A stretch of 64,000 nucleotides of DNA from Palsa-506 sp963836355 (lineage in GTDB: Bacteria > Actinomycetota > Actinomycetes > Streptosporangiales > Streptosporangiaceae), in contig CAWIJO010000020.1 of the NCBI GenBank assembly GCA_963836355.1, forward strand, positions 186,001-250,000. Direction: 5' to 3'. The notes beneath the pieces were generated by a model. It was not told the origin of the DNA. It saw only the letters and a list, made by a program, of their open reading frames with translations, and searched no databases. The position numbers were made by a program, and so were the translations under genes. Shown in pieces: positions 61,201 through 64,000 of the stretch (positions within the stretch are counted from its first letter, which is position 1; each line of letters begins with the position of its first letter).

Positions 61201-62349
61201 ACGGCCGTGCTGCCGCACCCGCAGCTGGTCACCTCGCTTGCCTGGGCCGACCGCGGGCATCTAGTGAGCGGCGATGCGGACGGGTTCGCCCGGATCTGGA
61301 CGCTGCCGTCACCCGTGCTGCAAGCCGGGGCGCCGGTGAACGCCGTGGCGTACAGCCCGGACGGCGGGATGCTGGCCGTCGGCAGCACGGACCTGCAACT
61401 GTGGAATCCGCGCACCCGTCAGCGGCTCGCCGCCGAGCCGGTGACCGGCCCGGGGTCCGGGCAGGCCAGGAACGTCAACGCGGTGGCATTCGCGCCCGGC
61501 GGGCAGCTGCTGGCGGCCGGCTACGGCAACGGGATGATCCAGCTGTGGCGCGCGGCGGCTGCTGGCACGCTGGTGCCGCTCGGGCCGCCGGTCCCGGCGT
61601 CCGCCAGCAGCCGGGTGGAGTCCGTTGCCTTCAGCCCGGACGGAGGGATTCTCGCCACCGGCGGCGGGACCATGCGGCTGTGGTCGGTCAGCGATCCGGC
61701 CCGCCCCCGGCCGCTGGCCACGGCGCACAGCGCCGGCCTGGCCACGGTGTTCTGCGTGGCGTTCAGTCCCGGCGGGCATATCCTGGCCGCAGTCGGCTCC
61801 GACGGCCGCACCCGGCTGTGGGACGTCGCCAGCCCGGCCCATCCCAGGCCGCTCGGCAAGCCGCTGGCCGGGTCATCAAGCTACGCGATCACGGCGGCGT
61901 TCAGCCCGCACGGCGGCACGCTCGCGGTCGGCAGCGCGGACAAGACCGTCCGGCTGTGGTCGGTCAGTGATCCGGCACGGCCGCGGTTGCTTGGCCGGCC
62001 GCTGAACGGGCCGGCCAGTTATGTCTATTCGGTTGCCTTCAGCCCGGACGGCAAGACCCTCGCCGCGGGCGTCACCGACGGCACCGCCTGGCTGTGGGAC
62101 GTCCGCGATCCCGCCCGGCCCGGCCTGTGGGCCACCCTCACCGGGCCGGCCCTGCAGGTGTACTCGGTGGCATTCGGCCAGGGTGGCCGGACCCTGGCGG
62201 CCGGCAGCGCCGACGGCACCGTGCGGCTGTGGGACACCAGCCCGGCGGCCGCGGCCCGCGCCGTCTGCGCCGTCAGTGGGCAGCCGCTCACCAGGGCCGA
62301 ATGGGCGTCGTACATCCCGGACGTCGCCTACCATCCGCCCTGCCGCTGA
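58231..62349 (+). CDS. HTH - nSTAND NTPase - membrane segment - 14 WD40 repeats
   Basis: 1372 residues from ATG 58231. Residues 28-85 are an XRE-like helix-turn-helix (LTIARQRARLTVREVARSAG). PYRGLESFQQADAAWFFGR opens the nSTAND1 NTPase; Walker A is GPSGSGKSSLLRAGLIPRLL near 162 and Walker B VIVVDQFEEAF near 305. One membrane segment (AAFAALALVTVSVVGYAF) is near 635-652, with a short coiled coil after it. From about 730 to 1340 I count 14 WD40 units ending in LWD/LWN/LWS, enough for two seven-bladed propellers. STAND proteins are switches that assemble on ligand binding. The N-terminal NTPase would be in the cytosol and the propellers outside. Codon use matches its neighbours. Confidence 0.92.
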   Translation: MGGSLAGNSPHENADPRPGRVATQQDFGRELTIARQRARLTVREVARSAGLPASTAGDYFSGRHLPPPGQPGLHEILRACGETGTARLQEWTSALARARRAPGRRASGSRAPYRGLESFQQADAAWFFGRAEVTERLVALTEAAADGNAQAGFAGVPLVVVGPSGSGKSSLLRAGLIPRLLGEPGEDDGGDPAAERPAGTGSGQPTTAEAGQPALRRNGQQGVAGLGQASASRALALFTPGSSPLAELGAQLRSLAVAGSGEPPAAGDAEIAELADEIGRTPALPADPAGTVPSALAGRAGRPVIVVDQFEEAFTDCQDERQRQAFIRAVCALSGPAVVVLALRADFYDRALRYAELATALQERQVVLGPMSPEQVRSAIVEPARLMRLDVEDGLVEVLLRDLAPMTAHGSPPGAAHDAGALPLLSHALLATWEHSRGGKLLVADYQASGGIRDAIARTAEKVYAGLARDQQEIARRIFLRLVHVAGDAPDTRSTVALSDLPGLQDGSPASDLLGRFVAERLITMDAETAQISHDALLTAWPRLRAWIDTDHENLMIRRRIRESAQAWAESGQDDAALLRGSRLAIARSWAADQGNRASLGQLAQEFVDTSVTGQHIRQRAARNRSRRLHRLAAAFAALALVTVSVVGYAFQQRQAAGAARDNAMAALDQVESRAVAIEADQLRAQNVALASQLGLAAYRLAATPDARASLLDSSGMPAAGRLADSASPVRSVSLSPGRRVLAVAAADGTLRLWEVAQAGRPAPLGAPLLPESSEPLNAAAFSPDGRILAAAGAGKTVSLWNVSNPGDPVNLGVPLAGPGSTVYSLAFSPDGRILAAGRADNTVRLWDMAGPGRPRSLATLTGAAGYVESVAFSPDGKTLAAGSADATVRLWDLADPASPRPLGRPLRGPAGPVTSVVFSQDGQLAAGSGDHKVWLWNVAKPGRPVPAGPPLAGAANRVNAVSFSPDGQLLAAGSSDADVRVWNLATRQLTAVLPHPQLVTSLAWADRGHLVSGDADGFARIWTLPSPVLQAGAPVNAVAYSPDGGMLAVGSTDLQLWNPRTRQRLAAEPVTGPGSGQARNVNAVAFAPGGQLLAAGYGNGMIQLWRAAAAGTLVPLGPPVPASASSRVESVAFSPDGGILATGGGTMRLWSVSDPARPRPLATAHSAGLATVFCVAFSPGGHILAAVGSDGRTRLWDVASPAHPRPLGKPLAGSSSYAITAAFSPHGGTLAVGSADKTVRLWSVSDPARPRLLGRPLNGPASYVYSVAFSPDGKTLAAGVTDGTAWLWDVRDPARPGLWATLTGPALQVYSVAFGQGGRTLAAGSADGTVRLWDTSPAAAARAVCAVSGQPLTRAEWASYIPDVAYHPPCR

Positions 62350-62354
62350 ACTGG

Positions 62355-63101
62355 TCAGCGGGACAGCCGGGCGGAGGCTAGCCGCTGGTCGCTGCCGGCC
62401 AGCAGCCAGGCGGACAGCTGGCCTGGCGAGTGGCTGGTGACAATCTGCAGATCGGTGCCGGGCAGCACGGGACGGTGATATTCGAACTCGGCCCTGGCCG
62501 GCAGCCAGTCGAGCCCGGCCAGGATGTCCTCGGCAGCGGCCCAGTGGATGGCGTTGTTGACGTGCCCTGCCGTGTCGAAGTCACTGGCGCGCAGCGGCCA
62601 GCTCCGAACGGGCTCGGCGGGCTGGCCGGGCGGCCCGGGGTGAGACAGCCGCGCGGACACGGTGCGGCCCTGGGCAGCGCCCCCGTACAGGCGGTAGAAC
62701 ATCTCTCCCAGCGGTGCCGGGTGCCCGTCCGCCCGGGTGACGGCCGCCCATACTGCCGTGGCCTGGATGAGATCATGACCGCCCGGCCCGGCGAGCGTCG
62801 TGGTGCGCTCGGCCCACCGCGGGCCGGTCGCCGAGCAGAAGGTCCGCAGCGTGACCCGGTCGCGGTGAGCCGGATAGCCATGCACGGCGATGGCGACCCG
62901 GCGAACCAGCCAGGCATACGGCTCGGCCAGGCCGGCCTCGGCGCGATCGTCCTCTGCGGCCTCCTGCAGGTACCTGGCCAGCGCGTCGAACCGCAGCCGG
63001 CCTGCCGGGGTGACGTCGGTGCTCCGGACCAGGCGGGCTGCGGTCGTGAAGACGCGGCCGGCCGCTGGGTCAGCTGCGAAAGCCGGCGCAGCCGTCGTCA
63101 C
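62355..63101 (-). CDS. Acyl-ACP thioesterase-like protein
   Basis: 248 residues, double hotdog. FTTAARLVRSTDVTPAGRLR and ARYLQEAAEDDRAEAG match the N hotdog of the FatA/B-like bacterial group; SDFDTAGHVNNAIHWAAAED is the second hotdog with the catalytic-type HVNN. It releases fatty acids from acyl carrier protein. The ATG overlaps the stop of the upstream gene (ATGA at 63098-63101). Confidence 0.9.
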   Translation of the reverse strand: MTTAAPAFAADPAAGRVFTTAARLVRSTDVTPAGRLRFDALARYLQEAAEDDRAEAGLAEPYAWLVRRVAIAVHGYPAHRDRVTLRTFCSATGPRWAERTTTLAGPGGHDLIQATAVWAAVTRADGHPAPLGEMFYRLYGGAAQGRTVSARLSHPGPPGQPAEPVRSWPLRASDFDTAGHVNNAIHWAAAEDILAGLDWLPARAEFEYHRPVLPGTDLQIVTSHSPGQLSAWLLAGSDQRLASARLSR

Positions 63102-63415
63102 GCGCCGTGCCCGCTGTCTGGCTGACCGCCGTGCCCGCCAGCTGGCGCACCGCCTGACCCGCCGCCCGGCGCGCTGCCTGATCGGCCCTCTGATCGGCCC
63201 TCTGATCGGCGGTCTGATCGGCGGTCTGACTCGGCGTCTGATCGGTCCCGTGGCACTGCCCGGCCGGCCGAGCCGCTGCCGTTGGCGTGCCGCTGGTCCA
63301 CCTGCAGCGCCAGCTGCAGGCCCGCCCCCGTGCCGCGCGAGTAGCGCGGCCCGATCAGGTCAAGGAAGGGACTCGACCGCGGATGGCGGCTGAAGCCGTC
63401 GGGCGGCGAAAGCAT
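63098..63415 (-). CDS. Truncated PaaI-type hotdog thioesterase with repetitive tail
   Basis: Residues 1-50 from ATG 63415 (SPPDGFSRHPRSSPFLDLIG, then LQLALQVDQRHANGSG) match the opening of PaaI-family thioesterases. The next part should carry the catalytic HGG helix, but instead the frame reads a Ser/Asp/Arg/Gly repeat and stops after 105 residues. The three frames downstream show no HGG continuation. A TTG at 63460 would add 15 residues. The stop overlaps the next gene's ATG, so translation may still matter for coupling even if the product is inactive. Confidence 0.6.
   Translation of the reverse strand: MLSPPDGFSRHPRSSPFLDLIGPRYSRGTGAGLQLALQVDQRHANGSGSAGRAVPRDRSDAESDRRSDRRSEGRSEGRSGSAPGGGSGGAPAGGHGGQPDSGHGA
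63179..63250 (-). repeat. Six 12-bp tandem repeats in the truncated thioesterase
   Basis: Units are based on tgatcggccctc (63179, 63191), tgatcggcggtc (63203, 63215), tgactcggcgtc (63227) and tgatcggtcccg (63239). On the minus strand they give the Ser-Asp-Arg-Arg / Ser-Glu-Gly-Arg series that takes the place of the rest of the hotdog domain. Confidence 0.93.
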
Positions 63416-63530
63416 GATGGGCACCGCCCGGCGGTCGAGGGTTAGGGCGAGTCCGTCCAAATGCTACTGCCGCCGGGCCTGGGCCGGTGATCTGCCGGCC
63501 GCGTCTGGCCCGGCTGGCAGACTGCCCTTC

Positions 63531-64000
63531 GTGCGACTCCCGCGCCGTGGACCGTTCCGTGACCTGCCCCGTGAGGTAACAGTCCTCACGGCGGTCTCGT
63601 TCACGGTCGCGCTCGGATTCGGGATCGTCGCTCCTGGCATCCCGGGATTCGCCCGCCACTTCGGCGTGAGCACCGCCACCGCCGCTAGCGTGATCAGCGC
63701 GTTCGCATTGATGCGGGTGCTCGGGGCGCTGCCATCCGGGCGGCTGGTGGACCGGCTCGGCGAGTACCGGGTGATGTCCGCTGGCATCTCCGTCGTCGCG
63801 GTGAGCAGCATACTGGCCGGGTTCTCCGCGTCGTTCGGGCAGCTGATCCTGCTGCGCGGGATCGGCGGACTTGGCTCGGCGATGTTCAGCGTCAGCGCTC
63901 AGACCCTGCTGCTCGGCAGCGTTCCTAGCGAGCAGCGGGGGCGCGCTACCGGCCTGTACTCCGGCGGCTTCCTGATCGGCGGCATCAGCGGCCCCGCGAT
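63531..64000 (+). CDS. MFS transporter, C-terminus off the right edge
   Basis: 156 residues are visible from GTG 63531. After a short polar start come four or five membrane segments: EVTVLTAVSFTVALGFGIVA, then ASVISAFALMRVLGALPSG, the MFS motif A-type loop GRLVDRLGEYRV, then ISVVAVSSILAGFSAS and LLRGIGGLGSAMFSVSAQTL. Loop GSVPSEQRGRATGLYSGGF continues to the edge. The family is drug/sugar efflux-like (DHA1); the substrate cannot be told. Confidence 0.88.
   Translation, partial: MRLPRRGPFRDLPREVTVLTAVSFTVALGFGIVAPGIPGFARHFGVSTATAASVISAFALMRVLGALPSGRLVDRLGEYRVMSAGISVVAVSSILAGFSASFGQLILLRGIGGLGSAMFSVSAQTLLLGSVPSEQRGRATGLYSGGFLIGGISGPA

Noticed and set aside
1..64000. tRNA, rRNA, tmRNA, SRP RNA or insertion sequences
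   Set aside because: I looked in the gene-free stretches and found no cloverleaf, rRNA segment, transposase or terminal inverted repeats; a covariance search was not possible here.

Overview
The window is about 70 percent or more G+C, uses GTG and occasionally TTG starts, and carries the gene order typical of an actinobacterial core region (recG to smc to ffh to rpsP to rpsB to frr, all on the minus strand). Markers such as DUF2469 beside rnhB, a 62-residue coiled-coil protein, cofC (coenzyme F420 synthesis), an anti-sigma/GAF/PP2C regulator and HTH-nSTAND-WD40 proteins point to a filamentous, soil-type actinomycete. Placement near Streptosporangiales is my inference and was not tested.

Layout, left to right. 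1-4203: the N-terminal part of a PP2C regulator running off the left edge, a hexapeptide acyltransferase, and rlmN, whose N-terminal coding part lies in another frame. 4277-5431: a SUFU-domain protein on the plus strand. 5491-10022: the rpsB-tsf-pyrH-frr-cdsA block. 10023-10650: a 628-bp gene-free stretch with an rpsB leader, six 20-bp tandem repeats and an element that recurs at 42 kb. 10651-11807: xerC split by a frameshift next to in-frame tandem duplications. 11983-13532: a divergent pair, an ECF sigma factor and a small barrel-type protein. 13631-38503 (minus): DNA uptake and RNase HII genes, lepB, rplS, trmD, rimM, KH, rpsP, ffh, ftsY, smc, acyP, mutM, rnc, rpmF, DUF177, coaD, rsmD, recG and a DAK/FakA-like gene. 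38688-47321: rpmB, thiD, a CBM2-like membrane protein, thiL, an AsnC-type ligand-binding protein, cofC, plsC-gpsA-ddl, hup and an orphan LeuD-like gene without the family loop.

47721-64000 is more accessory. It holds proton-translocating transhydrogenase (pntAA-pntAB-pntB), pirin, a sulfotransferase, a five-bladed-propeller glycosidase-like protein, arylamine N-acetyltransferase, an HEGAH membrane metallopeptidase, OsmC and an orphan histidine kinase. It continues with a 1372-residue HTH-nSTAND-TM-WD40 protein with 14 WD repeats, an acyl-ACP thioesterase translationally coupled to a truncated PaaI-type thioesterase, and the start of an MFS transporter.

How it works together: most of the left 40 kb is a translation, protein-export and chromosome-maintenance block in tightly packed operons with 1 to 6 bp gaps or ATGA/GTGA overlaps. 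Several of its proteins (uS2, bS16, RimM, Ffh, LepB) carry long low-complexity tails. The most unusual items are the paired 46-bp intergenic element, the split xerC and rlmN, the degenerate LeuD homologue, the two-propeller nSTAND protein and several strong hairpins in gene-free DNA.
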